64,000 bases of DNA from CAZOOA01 sp964581355 (GCA_964581355.1 CAZOOA010000004.1:1-64000), one strand, 5' to 3'; numbered from the stretch's first letter, positions 16,841-24,946 are shown. Made by a program: numbers and translations. The notes: generated by a model not told the origin, from the sequence alone.

Positions 16841-18949
16841 TTAGCGAGCTGATTTTAAAAGAATGTAGAGGTTTTCTATGTTGTCTTTGGCATCGCCCCA
16901 GATAGCTACAACGTGTTCCTGCTGGTACAAGGTGTTGGGCACACCGGAATAACCAGGCTGGTCATCCAGGTTGCAGACAATAACCTTGCTGGCCTGGCTC
17001 ACTTCCAGGATAGGCATACCGTAGATGGGCGTGCCTTCCGCCGAATTGGCCGCCGGGTTGACCACATCACAGGCCCCGACAACAAGAACTGCATCGGCTT
17101 CCGGAAACTGCTGGTTCGCCTGCTCCATCTCCCAGAGTTTGTCGTAGTCGATACCCACTTCCGCCAGCAGAACGTTCATATGGCCGGGCATACGTCCGGC
17201 TACAGGATGAATGGCCATGATCGTTTCTGTGCCTTGAGATTCCAGGTAGTCGACCAGTTCCTTGACCTGCTGCTGAGCCTGCGCTACGGCCATCCCGTAG
17301 CCAGGGACAATAATAACTTTTTCTGCCTTGCCCAGTATTTCCGCTGCGGTTTCGGTTGGCGACAGTGCTAGGGCAGACGTCTCAACCCCGTGCTGCTGCT
17401 GCCGGTAGCGCTCTTTCGCTTGCGGTTCCTTTAAACATGTGTAGAGGTTTTTGATGTTGTCTTTGGCATCGCCCCAGACAGGCACAACGTGTTCCTGCTG
17501 GTATAGGGTATTGGGCACACCGGAATAACCAGGCTGGTCATCCAGGTTGCAAATAATAACCCTGCTGGCCTGGTCCACTTCCAGGATAGGCATACCGTAG
17601 ATGGGCGTGCCTTCCGCCGAATTGGCCGCCGGGTTGACCACATCACAGGCCCCGACAACAAGAACTGCATCGGCTTCCGGAAACTGCTGGTTCGCCTGCT
17701 CCATCTCCCAGAGTTTGTCGTAGTCGATACCCACTTCCGCCAGCAGAACGTTCATATGGCCGGGCATACGTCCGGCTACAGGATGAATGGCCATGATCGT
17801 TTCTGTGCCTTGAGATTCCAGGTAGTCGACCAGTTCCTTGACCTGCTGCTGAGCCTGCGCTACGGCCATCCCGTAGCCAGGGACAATAATAACTTTTTCT
17901 GCCTTGCCCAGTATTTCCGCTGCGGTTTCGGTTGGCGACAGGGCTAGGGCAGACGTCTCCTCCCCGGGCCGCTGCTCCCGGTTTAGTTTTTCCGTAAGGC
18001 CAGGAAAGACCGTTTCAACTTTTTCTTCTGCAGCGGGCTTTTCCAGCAGTTCTTCTTCAGCCATGCTTTTGCCTGAATGGTTAACCAATTCTTCGCTTAG
18101 ACCTGCAGTTGCAGTGCCAGTTGCTCCGGCTGTTACATGGGCCGCTTTAAAACCACCCAGCACATTCTTCAGGTTTCTATTCATGGCCCGGCACATAATA
18201 CCCGTTAAGATAAGACCGGCCACGCCGACCAAAGCACCGGCACCAACCAGGATCAAGTGCTGGACTGCTAACCCGGTGACAGCAGCAGCCATGCCCGAAA
18301 AAGAATTCAATAATGATATGAGCACAGGCATATCTGCTCCACCTACACGCAGTGCCATGAAGATACCGTAAAGAGCAAAGACCAGCAGGGTAAAAGGCCA
18401 GAGCTGCCCGAAAAGCGCCCCCTGACCGGTGCTGCTAAAAGCAACAAGCACCACACCCAGAATAAGCAGCAGCATCAGGATAGAACGGTGTCCCGGTAAT
18501 TGGACTGGTTGCTGTGCCACCCAATTCTGCAACTTGCCAGCAGCGACAATGCTGCCGAAGAAGGTAAGTGTACCGATGGCCAGCGCCAGTGCAGCGGGTA
18601 AAAAAAACCACCAGTTCCCTGTTTCCACAGACAACAGGACCGTTCCCACGGCCACAAAAGCAGAAGCAGCACCGCCAGAACCGTTTAATAAGGCCACTGC
18701 CTGGGGCATTTGGATCATTTTCACTTTTCCGCCCAGCAGCAGCCCCAGTGCGAGCCCGAACAGAATGAAGAGCCAAAAGACAGGATCGGCAGCAACCTCA
18801 AAGGCAATCAGTGCATAAATAATTCCCACCACCATACTGCATGCACCCAGGCGGTTACCCCACAAGGCCGTGCGGGGCGACTGAAGAAGTCGTAAGCCTA
18901 CTAGAAAGCCAGCTATAATGACAGCTCCAAAAATGATCTCTGCAATCAT
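16841..18949 (-). CDS. pntB: Proton-translocating transhydrogenase beta subunit with duplicated domain III
   Basis: Usual PntB is about 460 residues; this one is 702. Residues 1-265 form the membrane domain with 8-9 hydrophobic segments, ending in the conserved MNRNLKNVLGGF. Residues 266-330 are a linker. Two nucleotide-binding domain III copies follow, 330-508 and 522-702, at an exact 192-residue period. Each has VPGYGMAVAQAQ, HPVAGRMPGHMNVLLAE, VVGACDVVNPAA and GMPILEV. In both, the segment that in E. coli PntB reads FKRSMNTGYAG (Lys-Arg-Ser contact the NADP 2'-phosphate) reads CNLDDQPGYSG, with no positive charge and two Asp. The enzyme normally couples hydride transfer between NAD(H) and NADP(H) to proton flow; cofactor use here may be altered. 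AAGGAG lies 8 bases before the ATG. Confidence 0.92.
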   Translation of the reverse strand: MIAEIIFGAVIIAGFLVGLRLLQSPRTALWGNRLGACSMVVGIIYALIAFEVAADPVFWLFILFGLALGLLLGGKVKMIQMPQAVALLNGSGGAASAFVAVGTVLLSVETGNWWFFLPAALALAIGTLTFFGSIVAAGKLQNWVAQQPVQLPGHRSILMLLLILGVVLVAFSSTGQGALFGQLWPFTLLVFALYGIFMALRVGGADMPVLISLLNSFSGMAAAVTGLAVQHLILVGAGALVGVAGLILTGIMCRAMNRNLKNVLGGFKAAHVTAGATGTATAGLSEELVNHSGKSMAEEELLEKPAAEEKVETVFPGLTEKLNREQRPGEETSALALSPTETAAEILGKAEKVIIVPGYGMAVAQAQQQVKELVDYLESQGTETIMAIHPVAGRMPGHMNVLLAEVGIDYDKLWEMEQANQQFPEADAVLVVGACDVVNPAANSAEGTPIYGMPILEVDQASRVIICNLDDQPGYSGVPNTLYQQEHVVPVWGDAKDNIKNLYTCLKEPQAKERYRQQQHGVETSALALSPTETAAEILGKAEKVIIVPGYGMAVAQAQQQVKELVDYLESQGTETIMAIHPVAGRMPGHMNVLLAEVGIDYDKLWEMEQANQQFPEADAVLVVGACDVVNPAANSAEGTPIYGMPILEVSQASKVIVCNLDDQPGYSGVPNTLYQQEHVVAIWGDAKDNIENLYILLKSAR
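17001..17383. repeat. Direct repeat copy A (domain III of pntB)
   Basis: This block is identical to 17577-17959 at an offset of 576 bases except for one difference that I can see (17366 T versus 17942 G). Similarity continues in both directions through the rest of domain III but with more substitutions, so the two domain III copies are homogenised in their first two thirds. Confidence 0.92.
17577..17959. repeat. Direct repeat copy B (domain III of pntB)
   Basis: Partner of the repeat at 17001-17383, offset 576 bases (192 codons). It encodes the start to middle of the first domain III in protein order. Near-identity at third codon positions indicates recent duplication or continuing gene conversion. 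Confidence 0.92.
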
Positions 18950-18954
18950 GAAAT

Positions 18955-19269
18955 CTACTCCTTCTCAAGTTGTTCAGGATGTTTTTTCCTAAACATGCGC
19001 AGCATCCTCTCCGTTACATAAAACCCGCCGGCCACATTGACCATTGCCAACACAAGGGCAATTCCTGCCAGAACAATATATTCCCTGGGAACCAGGGCAA
19101 AAATGGCAATAGCTCCCAGGATTGTCACCCCGGAAAGAGCATTCATCCCCGACATGAGAGGGGTATGCAGCAGTGAGGGCACTTTGGATATAACCCAGTA
19201 ACCAAGAAGCGCCGAAATAATTAGAACGGTGAGTAAGAGAAGCAACATAGGTAACCTGTTAGGAGACAT
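18955..19269 (-). CDS. pntAB: Transhydrogenase alpha-2 subunit (membrane part)
   Basis: The 104-residue hydrophobic protein has three to four membrane segments, with the conserved HTPLMSGMNALSGVTILGAI signature of PntAB and the short cytoplasmic tail VTERMLRMFRKKHPE. Its stop lies 5 bases before the pntB start, and pntAA is upstream, so the alpha subunit is split in two as in Rhodospirillum rubrum. It forms part of the proton channel with the beta subunit. The start is uncertain: the ATG at 19269 lacks a clear ribosome binding site, and an ATG at 19248 is possible. Confidence 0.92.
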   Translation of the reverse strand: MSPNRLPMLLLLLTVLIISALLGYWVISKVPSLLHTPLMSGMNALSGVTILGAIAIFALVPREYIVLAGIALVLAMVNVAGGFYVTERMLRMFRKKHPEQLEKE

Positions 19270-19358
19270 AATCCAGATGTCATGAATCTTTCTTGTTTGG
19301 ATATGCCCCCTTACGACAGGCTTTTCGCCTCCTTGTTCATAATATATATCAACCCCGC

Positions 19359-20543
19359 TTACGCTTTACTTTTTTGTCTTTCCATGGCCAAAAGTGTTCC
19401 CCGGTGAACAACTTCCCCTTGATGCGTAACCAATGAGGATTTTATAATTTCATCTTCGGTGTTCATAACCAGACCATGCTTTGCCAGGTACGTAAGTAAA
19501 TGCCACATATTAAAAGAAATCATCTTGGTCGCATCGATAGCCAGTGTAGCGGGAAGATTCATAATTCCACTGACTGTGATCCCCTCATACACATAATTTT
19601 CACCCGGGCGGGTAACTTCACAATTTCCTCCCTGGTCAACAGCAATGTCTATGATCACAGAACCTTTTTTCATTTTCTCGATCATGGATTTTTCCAGGAG
19701 AATTGGAGACTCTTCACCAGGAATCAGGGCAGATAAAATGATCGCATCACATGTTTGGACCAGTTCTGCAAGAATGTCTCGTTCTTTTTGATACCATTCA
19801 GGCGGCAATCTCTTGGCGTAGCCTCCTTCACCTGCCGCTAATTCATCCGGAACATCAAACGGAACAAGCTCTGCCCCCAAGCTTTTAGATTGTTCGTTTG
19901 CTTCTTTGCGAATATCTAAACTTTTCACTTTTCCGCCCATACGCTTGACCATCCCGATAGCCTGCAAGCCAACAACACCGGTTCCAACGACCAGGAACTG
20001 TGCCGGCTGAATAACTCCAGAAGCTGTGGGCATCATTGGGACAAAGCGGGCCAGCAGGTTCGCTGCAAGAATAGCTGATTTGTATCCCGCTATGCTGCTC
20101 ATGGAGGTTAGCGCATCCATTTGCTGGGCACGGGATATACGTGGAATACCGTCCAGTGTGAGACTGGTAATCTTTTTTTGCGCCAGCATCCGAACCATGT
20201 CATGATTAACCGGGTTTGCAGGGTGCAAAAAGCAAATGAGCAAGCTGTTTTCTTGCATAAATTCCACTTCGTGACACCCATACTCATGATTAAAACAGGG
20301 TTCCTTGACTTTGAGCACTACATCGACATTGCCATAGAGCTCTTTTGGGCCTTTGACAATTTCTGCACCACTGGCCAGATAATCTTCATCGGAAATAAAA
20401 GCTCCTTGACCAGCATTTTGTTCCAAATAAACCTGCGCCCCAGCCTCTTTCATCTTCACTACAGAATCAGGCGACGCCGCAACTCTTTTTTCTCCATCCA
20501 TGATCTCCCGGGGGATGCCGATTTTCAAATCACTGATTTGCAT
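19359..20543 (-). CDS. pntAA: Transhydrogenase alpha-1 subunit (NAD(H)-binding domain I)
   Basis: The 394-residue soluble protein resembles alanine dehydrogenase but carries PntA-specific motifs: PRISRAQQMDALTSMSSIAG, FVPMMPTASGVIQPA and the NAD-binding VVGTGVVGLQAIGMVKRMG. Substrate-entry KVKEPCFNHEY and ITVSGIMNLPATLA are also present. Domain I binds NAD(H) on the cytoplasmic face and exchanges hydride with domain III of PntB. Annotation as alanine dehydrogenase would be an error because pntAB and pntB follow directly. GGAG precedes the ATG. The operon promoter should lie in the AT-rich region above 20567. Confidence 0.92.
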   Translation of the reverse strand: MQISDLKIGIPREIMDGEKRVAASPDSVVKMKEAGAQVYLEQNAGQGAFISDEDYLASGAEIVKGPKELYGNVDVVLKVKEPCFNHEYGCHEVEFMQENSLLICFLHPANPVNHDMVRMLAQKKITSLTLDGIPRISRAQQMDALTSMSSIAGYKSAILAANLLARFVPMMPTASGVIQPAQFLVVGTGVVGLQAIGMVKRMGGKVKSLDIRKEANEQSKSLGAELVPFDVPDELAAGEGGYAKRLPPEWYQKERDILAELVQTCDAIILSALIPGEESPILLEKSMIEKMKKGSVIIDIAVDQGGNCEVTRPGENYVYEGITVSGIMNLPATLAIDATKMISFNMWHLLTYLAKHGLVMNTEDEIIKSSLVTHQGEVVHRGTLLAMERQKSKA

Positions 20544-20777
20544 TTTTATTCTCCTAACCTTTCATAGAATTTCGAGATAGCTTGTAAAAAGCTATAACCT
20601 TTAATTCCGGCAGGATATTCGATGCATTGATTTGGCTTTTGCCTGCAGGTTACAAATGCATAATTTCCTCCTCCTTGTCATTGAATTGTCCACCTATTCT
20701 TATTTTATACTATAACAGCTACAACTTAAATCCATTTAAACAAATTCTTAAAATTTGATTAAATATTTAAAAATTAA

Positions 20778-21005
20778 AGGAGATTCTCGGATTATCCAGA
20801 ATTTATTTATCGGGATACCGGGATAATTGATGGCAAAAAGTTAACAGACCGTTTTACCAACCAACATCCTTCACAGGAAAATAAGGGAAAAGCGGACTAT
20901 TGCAAAAATATCGGCATTTCCCTGGTGATTGGCGCAGAAATGCTGGCCAGGGAAGGTTCAGCAAAAAGGAGTTGTGCCTTCCAAAAAAAAGGGGGTTCAT
21001 GGTAA
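20778..21005 (+). pseudogene. Unrecognised open stretch without a start codon
   Basis: One plus-strand frame is open for 75 codons and ends in TAA at 21003. It contains YRDTGIIDGKKLTDRF, then DYCKNIGISLVIGAEMLARE, and reads like real protein, but has no start codon or ribosome binding site at its beginning. I do not recognise the family. It is probably the 3' end of a lost gene. The uspA gene starts 100 bases downstream. Confidence 0.35.
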
Positions 21006-21105
21006 AATAATCAAAGGCAGGCAGCAAGCGAGATTAAAAAAAATGTAATCATTTGTATAGTACTGTTTCGATGATTTCAATAAATTAATAAATGGAGTGA
21101 TTGTT

Positions 21106-21552
21106 TTGAAACTTTTGGTTTGCACAGACGGATCGGAACATAGTTTAAGGGCCATAAATGTAGCTTGCACCATTGCCGAAGGATGCAGACCTGATGAAGT
21201 TTGTATCATTCATGTTTATCGTCCCCCGAATCCCCCCAATATTTCCTGGGAAGGCGCAACAGAAGAAAGCATGGAGTTCTTAAGAAAAATCAATGAGCAG
21301 CAAGTAGAGGAAGCAAAGCAGATTTTATCAGAAGCCCGGGCGGTTTTCGAAAGCAGGAACATCAAGGCAAGTACAATTTTAGAGCAGGGACATCCTGCAG
21401 AAAGAATTGTAAAAGTTGCTTCTGAAAAAGGGTTCGATATGATCGTTATCGGAAATAGAGGCACCGGTGATTGGAGCAAAAGTATTCTGGGAAGCGTAAG
21501 TAATACTGTGGTCCAGGAGGTTAAAAACTGCAGTGTGGTTACAGTAAAATAG
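21106..21552 (+). CDS. Universal stress protein (UspA family)
   Basis: The TTG at 21106 is preferred to the GTG at 21097 because GGAG lies 8 bases upstream of it and the protein then begins MKLLVCTDGSEHSLRA, the normal family start. The product is about 148 residues. The C-terminal ATP-binding motif G-x2-G-x9-G-S is intact (GNRGTGDWSKSILGSVS), so this is the nucleotide-binding subtype. UspA proteins are cytoplasmic dimers induced under starvation or stress; exact function is unknown. It is monocistronic and followed by a long hairpin element that may end its transcript. Confidence 0.92.
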   Translation: MKLLVCTDGSEHSLRAINVACTIAEGCRPDEVCIIHVYRPPNPPNISWEGATEESMEFLRKINEQQVEEAKQILSEARAVFESRNIKASTILEQGHPAERIVKVASEKGFDMIVIGNRGTGDWSKSILGSVSNTVVQEVKNCSVVTVK

Positions 21553-21589
21553 TTGTAACTGCTGGGCCCATTTATTACATCATACGTCT

Positions 21590-21673
21590 CGAAGCCTTGG
21601 GGGCGGTTCTGGCGCTTTCCCTGCCGGTCCGCCGCTTCGCTCAGGAAGCGCCTGGACCGCCCCCAAGGCTTCG
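21590..21673. repeat. Long imperfect palindrome, copy 1 of a dispersed family
   Basis: Two arms of about 33 bases (21590-21622 and 21641-21673) pair with only a few mismatches around a loop. The left arm contains GGGGGCGGTTCTGGCGCTTT, and the right arm is its near complement. A second copy lies at 48797-48881 and a partial third at 62853-62905. After this copy comes TTATCCACAACATGG at 21692, a motif also near copy 2. The hairpin is followed by CATGCAAGTTTTT, so it may also serve as the uspA terminator. Confidence 0.8.
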
Positions 21674-21765
21674 CATGCAAGTTTTTCTGAGTTATCCACA
21701 ACATGGTTCTTTTTCAAGGATACCAGCAATTACAAATAGTTTTTTCTTCCAAGAATGAGATAAAC

Positions 21766-21803
21766 ACCTCGGGATCCGGGGATTAAGCCTCGAAACCCGA
21801 GGT
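21766..21803 (-). terminator. Probable terminator of the 45-aa gene
   Basis: Read on the minus strand, CACCTCGGG pairs with CCCGAGGTG and is followed by TTTATCTCATTCTT. It lies about 20 bases beyond the stop of the small basic gene. Confidence 0.5.
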
Positions 21804-21822
21804 GCATAACGTTTTATCCGTC

Positions 21823-21960
21823 CTACTTAAACAACCTGCGCATGCCTTTTCCCGTTGCCCGTCCAACTGCTCTTCTGCCTATTCTACGACCGACCCTGCC
21901 TTTTTTCACCGCGTTGATGTCCCCAAGTAACCGGGCCAACTTGTACAGAAATGAACGCAT
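21823..21960 (-). CDS. Small basic protein of 45 residues
   Basis: The frame starts at ATG (21958-21960) with AAAGGAG 7 bases upstream and ends in TAG at 21823. The product begins MRSFLYKLARLLGDINAVKK and ends in a run rich in Arg, Lys and Gly (GRVGRRIGRRAVGRATGKG, RRLFK). The N-terminal half looks like an amphipathic helix and the rest is strongly basic, suggesting nucleic-acid or membrane binding. I believe similar short proteins occur widely in Firmicutes as hypothetical genes. No function can be given. The good ribosome binding site and terminator support a real gene that is below usual length cut-offs. Confidence 0.8.
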   Translation of the reverse strand: MRSFLYKLARLLGDINAVKKGRVGRRIGRRAVGRATGKGMRRLFK

Positions 21961-22026
21961 GTTCTAACTCCTTTACATAGACAATAATCTTAACCAACTG
22001 TACACTTCCCTCTTTCACATGTTTAA

Positions 22027-22455
22027 CTAATTCAGCAGCGCTTCTATTCTTTTCAGAATATGCAAAATAGAACCATCTTCCAGGGCATTGAACAGGTGCC
22101 CGTCGCAGGAATGTTCACGGTGGATATGAGCAGTTAATAACATGGCACACTGAGCCAGATCGGCTTGCTGAATAAAAGATTTTTGATTTTCAAAAATCTT
22201 TTCTTCCTGAAGCCATCCGTTCCAGTTAAAAGAGATTACTATCTCTGCTTCATAGCATTGCTCGATAAACTTCAGCACAACATTGGAATATTTTACATAG
22301 GGCATAACGTTACCACTGTTTTTTTGCTGTTCAATCCGGGAGCTATCGCCGTAGTTACCTTTTTCCAGTTGAGGAATGAAGTCTGTCAGGCGCTGCCATT
22401 GCCGGGGCGATACATTTTTAACTTTTAAAGCCGCTTTATCGTAGTATTGGTTCAT
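22027..22455 (-). CDS. DUF6508-family protein
   Basis: The 142-residue protein reads RLTDFIPQLEKG, VMPYVKYSNVVLKFIEQCYE, ISFNWNGWLQEE, LLTAHIHREHSCDGHLFNAL and ILKRIEALLN. This set of motifs (MPY, Y-S, CYE, F-W-x-x-W, LTA-H-x-R-x-x-R/H-x-C-x-G-x-L) is that of DUF6508. No catalytic function is known for the family; the conserved His and Cys near residues 110-120 are suggestive of a metal site but this is inference. AAAGGAAAA precedes the ATG. It stands alone between the 45-aa gene and a stretch of decayed sequence. Confidence 0.75.
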   Translation of the reverse strand: MNQYYDKAALKVKNVSPRQWQRLTDFIPQLEKGNYGDSSRIEQQKNSGNVMPYVKYSNVVLKFIEQCYEAEIVISFNWNGWLQEEKIFENQKSFIQQADLAQCAMLLTAHIHREHSCDGHLFNALEDGSILHILKRIEALLN

Positions 22456-22567
22456 TTTCAGCTTTTCCTTTCTTTAAATGATTTGCCAGCTAGTCGACTC
22501 TTTATTAACTTCCTTCTAATGAAATATTAAACGAAAGCGTTCTTTTCTCCTTCATTTTTCTTCAATT

Positions 22568-22753
22568 CGCAGGTTTGAAATAATTCAATACAGGGCATTT
22601 GTAAGCTTCATACGCCGTTATGGAATGGATGCCAAAGAAGATCGCGGAAAAATTGTCTTGATCGATGAAATTTCCGGGGGAAACATGAGAGCCTATCAAG
22701 ATGGCCAGCGCCTGGAGCCGTTGGTGCTGGAAAGTAAACTTCTGGAAAGTTAA
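22568..22753 (+). pseudogene. Unrecognised C-terminal gene remnant
   Basis: An open frame on the plus strand without a start at its beginning reads RRFEIIQYRAFVSFIRRYGM, then EDRGKIVLIDEISGGNMRAY and ends in TAA at 22751. Composition is protein-like, but I cannot name the family. An internal ATG at 22625 would give 42 residues with no ribosome binding site. It is probably debris. Confidence 0.35.
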
Positions 22754-22825
22754 GCTTTGGGGCAAAAGCAATGCTTGTTGATAATGAAATAAATAGAAGT
22801 TTATTTTTCCGGTTGGCTTTTCCCG

Positions 22826-24025
22826 CTACCACCGGCGTGCTTTTAATTTTTTGATGGCCTCTTCCAGGTCCTCCACGCTTAGTTCGTACATGGGAAAAAC
22901 CTGTCGGATCATGGAGATAGTGTAGCTTCCGGTAGTCCTGTCCCAAAATTTGGCAGGAATGGGGTTTAACCAAACAGCGTGGTCAAAATGTCCAGCGATG
23001 CGCTTGAGCCAGGTAATCCCCGGTTCATCGTTGCTGTAACTCCAATCTATGGACCCGTCCACCATGGTCAGCTCGCTGGGGGCCATGCTGGCATCACCCA
23101 GGAAAATAACTTTGTAGTCCGGTTCCAGCATGCGCAGGAAATCTACTGTTTTGATGGCGCTGTCCATGCGGCAGGAAGGGTCCGTGTAGATGTGCTGGTA
23201 AACACAGTTGTGGAAATATAAAAAGCGAAGATCTTTGAAATGGCTCGACCGGTTCATCGCTGTGAAGAGCTGGCTGCAGATATTCATGTACGGCAGCATC
23301 GAGCCCCCTGAGTCCATGACCAGGGCAACTTTAACCAGGTTCTTGCGGCCACGGGTCCAGACCAAGTGGAGCAGGCCCGCTTTTTCGCCGGTCTTTTTGA
23401 TTGTTTCGTCCATTTCCAGTTCTTCCCTGGGTCCTTCGTACTTGCTGCTGAGCTGCCGCAACTTGCGCAGGGCAATCTCAAACTGCCTGACTCCGATGGT
23501 CCGGTCGGTGCGGAAACCCTGGAAATTGCGTTGGGCCGCAACCTGGACAGCCGACTGGTTTATCCCCTCGCCGTCGATGCGTATACCCGCAGGATGGTAT
23601 CCCGAATGGCCAAAGCGGGATGTACCCCCTGTGCCCACCCAGGTGTCCCCGCCATGGTGTTCTTCTGTTTGCTCTTCCAGGCGCTGCTCCAGTTGGCGGC
23701 GCAGCTCATCCAGGTCCCAGTTTTGAAACTGCTGGCGTTCCCCAGGTGATATCTGCCTGGGTGGAAGGGCGTTCTCCAACCACTGAAGCACTTTCTCTGT
23801 TAACTCCACGGGGGTTTCAATGTCGTTAAAGTAATGGGCAAAAGCCATATCGTAACGGTCAAAATGAGTTTCGCTTTTTACCAGCACAGCCCGGGCGAGG
23901 TAGTAAAAACCTGTCAGACTGGACTGAGCCATCCCTCTGCTCAGTGACTCTGTCAGGGTCATCCATTCTGTAATGGACACAGGAACCCCGTATGAACGAA
24001 GCAGATAGAAAAAATCTATAAACAT
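22826..24025 (-). CDS. VWA-domain protein (CoxE-like) paired with MoxR
   Basis: The ATG at 24025 is chosen because AAAGGA lies upstream and the product then starts MFIDFFYLLRSYGVPVS, the normal beginning of this family; an in-frame ATG at 24073 overlaps the moxR stop. The roughly 399-residue protein has a helical N-terminal half with an acidic, Gln/Glu-rich segment and a C-terminal VWA domain. The MIDAS motif is VMDSGGSM (D-x-G-x-S), with a later Asp in FLGDASMAPSEL. MoxR/VWA pairs act as ATP-driven chaperones that load metals or cofactors or assemble complexes. Here the pair sits behind a phosphatase/STAS switch rather than a known client enzyme. Confidence 0.88.
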   Translation of the reverse strand: MFIDFFYLLRSYGVPVSITEWMTLTESLSRGMAQSSLTGFYYLARAVLVKSETHFDRYDMAFAHYFNDIETPVELTEKVLQWLENALPPRQISPGERQQFQNWDLDELRRQLEQRLEEQTEEHHGGDTWVGTGGTSRFGHSGYHPAGIRIDGEGINQSAVQVAAQRNFQGFRTDRTIGVRQFEIALRKLRQLSSKYEGPREELEMDETIKKTGEKAGLLHLVWTRGRKNLVKVALVMDSGGSMLPYMNICSQLFTAMNRSSHFKDLRFLYFHNCVYQHIYTDPSCRMDSAIKTVDFLRMLEPDYKVIFLGDASMAPSELTMVDGSIDWSYSNDEPGITWLKRIAGHFDHAVWLNPIPAKFWDRTTGSYTISMIRQVFPMYELSVEDLEEAIKKLKARRW

Positions 24026-24073
24026 TGCTGTTTTTTCCTTTCTGTACCGTGCCTTTCCATCCATTTCTTTCAT

Positions 24074-24946
24074 TTACCAGCTGCGCCTGAAACCTGCACC
24101 GGAAGTCTTTTTCTGGGGGCCCTGGTTGTGCAGCTGCCTTAAGATATGTTCGAAATCGCGATCCTTTTTCAGCAGAACACCCAGAAAGGGAAGTTCCCCG
24201 GTCAGCTGGTCCGGGCTGACTCCCCCGATAGCCAAGGCCTGCACCCAATCCAATAATTCGCTGGTGCTGGGTTTTTTCTGCAAGCTGCCGATACTGCGGA
24301 TCCAGTAAAATGCCTCGATGGCCTGATTGACCAGTTTTTGCTGCAGGTCCGGGTAATGGACACGGACTATTTCAGCCATCATCGGGGAGTCGGGAAAGGC
24401 GATATAGTGAAAGATGCAGCGGCGCAAAAAAGCATCGGGCAACTCTTTTTCCGCGTTGCTGGTAATGATCACAATAGGACGATGCCTGGCCTGCACCGTT
24501 TCGCCAGTCTCCGGGATATCAAAGCTCATGATATCCAGTTCCCAGAGCAAATCATTGGGGAACTCGATGTCCGCCTTATCTATCTCGTCAATAAGCAGCA
24601 CCACCTGCTGCTCTGACTGGAAGGCCTCTCCCAGTTTGCCCAACTTGATATATTGGCTGATATCGGAGACATCATGGTCGCCAAACTGGCTGTCGTACAA
24701 CCGCTGGACTGTGTCATAGACATAAAGGCCATCTTTGGCTTTGGTTGTAGATTTGATATTCCAGATCAGCAGCCTTTTCCCCAGCCCTTCGGAGATGCTT
24801 TGGGCAAGCATGGTTTTCCCGGTACCCGGTTCGCCCTTGATCAGCAAGGGCCTGCCCAGGGCTGCGGCCACATTGACGCTGTTCTGCAGTTCTTCAGATG
24901 CGATATAGTCATTTGTCCCGGAATAAAACGCCTGTTTTTCTTGCAA
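24074..24946 (-). CDS. MoxR-family AAA+ ATPase
   Basis: A TTG at 24946 is preferred over one at 24991 because GGGAGG lies 8 bases upstream of it; the product (about 290 residues) then starts MQEKQAFYSGTNDYIASEEL. Walker A is GEPGTGKT, Walker B is VLLIDEIDKAD, sensor 1 is VIITSNAEKELPDAF and the Arg pair FLRRC follows, all typical of MoxR. The C-terminal lid ends with a Gly/Arg-rich tail. It should work as a hexameric ring remodelling a partner bound by the VWA protein encoded next. The STAS gene ends 63 bases upstream, so the four genes from 27486 to 22826 look like one operon. Confidence 0.92.
   Translation of the reverse strand: MQEKQAFYSGTNDYIASEELQNSVNVAAALGRPLLIKGEPGTGKTMLAQSISEGLGKRLLIWNIKSTTKAKDGLYVYDTVQRLYDSQFGDHDVSDISQYIKLGKLGEAFQSEQQVVLLIDEIDKADIEFPNDLLWELDIMSFDIPETGETVQARHRPIVIITSNAEKELPDAFLRRCIFHYIAFPDSPMMAEIVRVHYPDLQQKLVNQAIEAFYWIRSIGSLQKKPSTSELLDWVQALAIGGVSPDQLTGELPFLGVLLKKDRDFEHILRQLHNQGPQKKTSGAGFRRSW

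Noticed and set aside
19359..20543. Alanine dehydrogenase (with the aminotransferase implying taurine degradation)
   Set aside because: Motifs are those of PntA domain I, and pntAB and pntB follow directly; no sulfoacetaldehyde acetyltransferase or sulfite-releasing enzyme is present.
21692..21700. Exact DnaA-box sequence TTATCCACA near the uspA gene
   Set aside because: A single box, with no cluster, AT-rich unwinding element, dnaA/dnaN or GC-skew evidence; it is part of the dispersed repeat tail instead.
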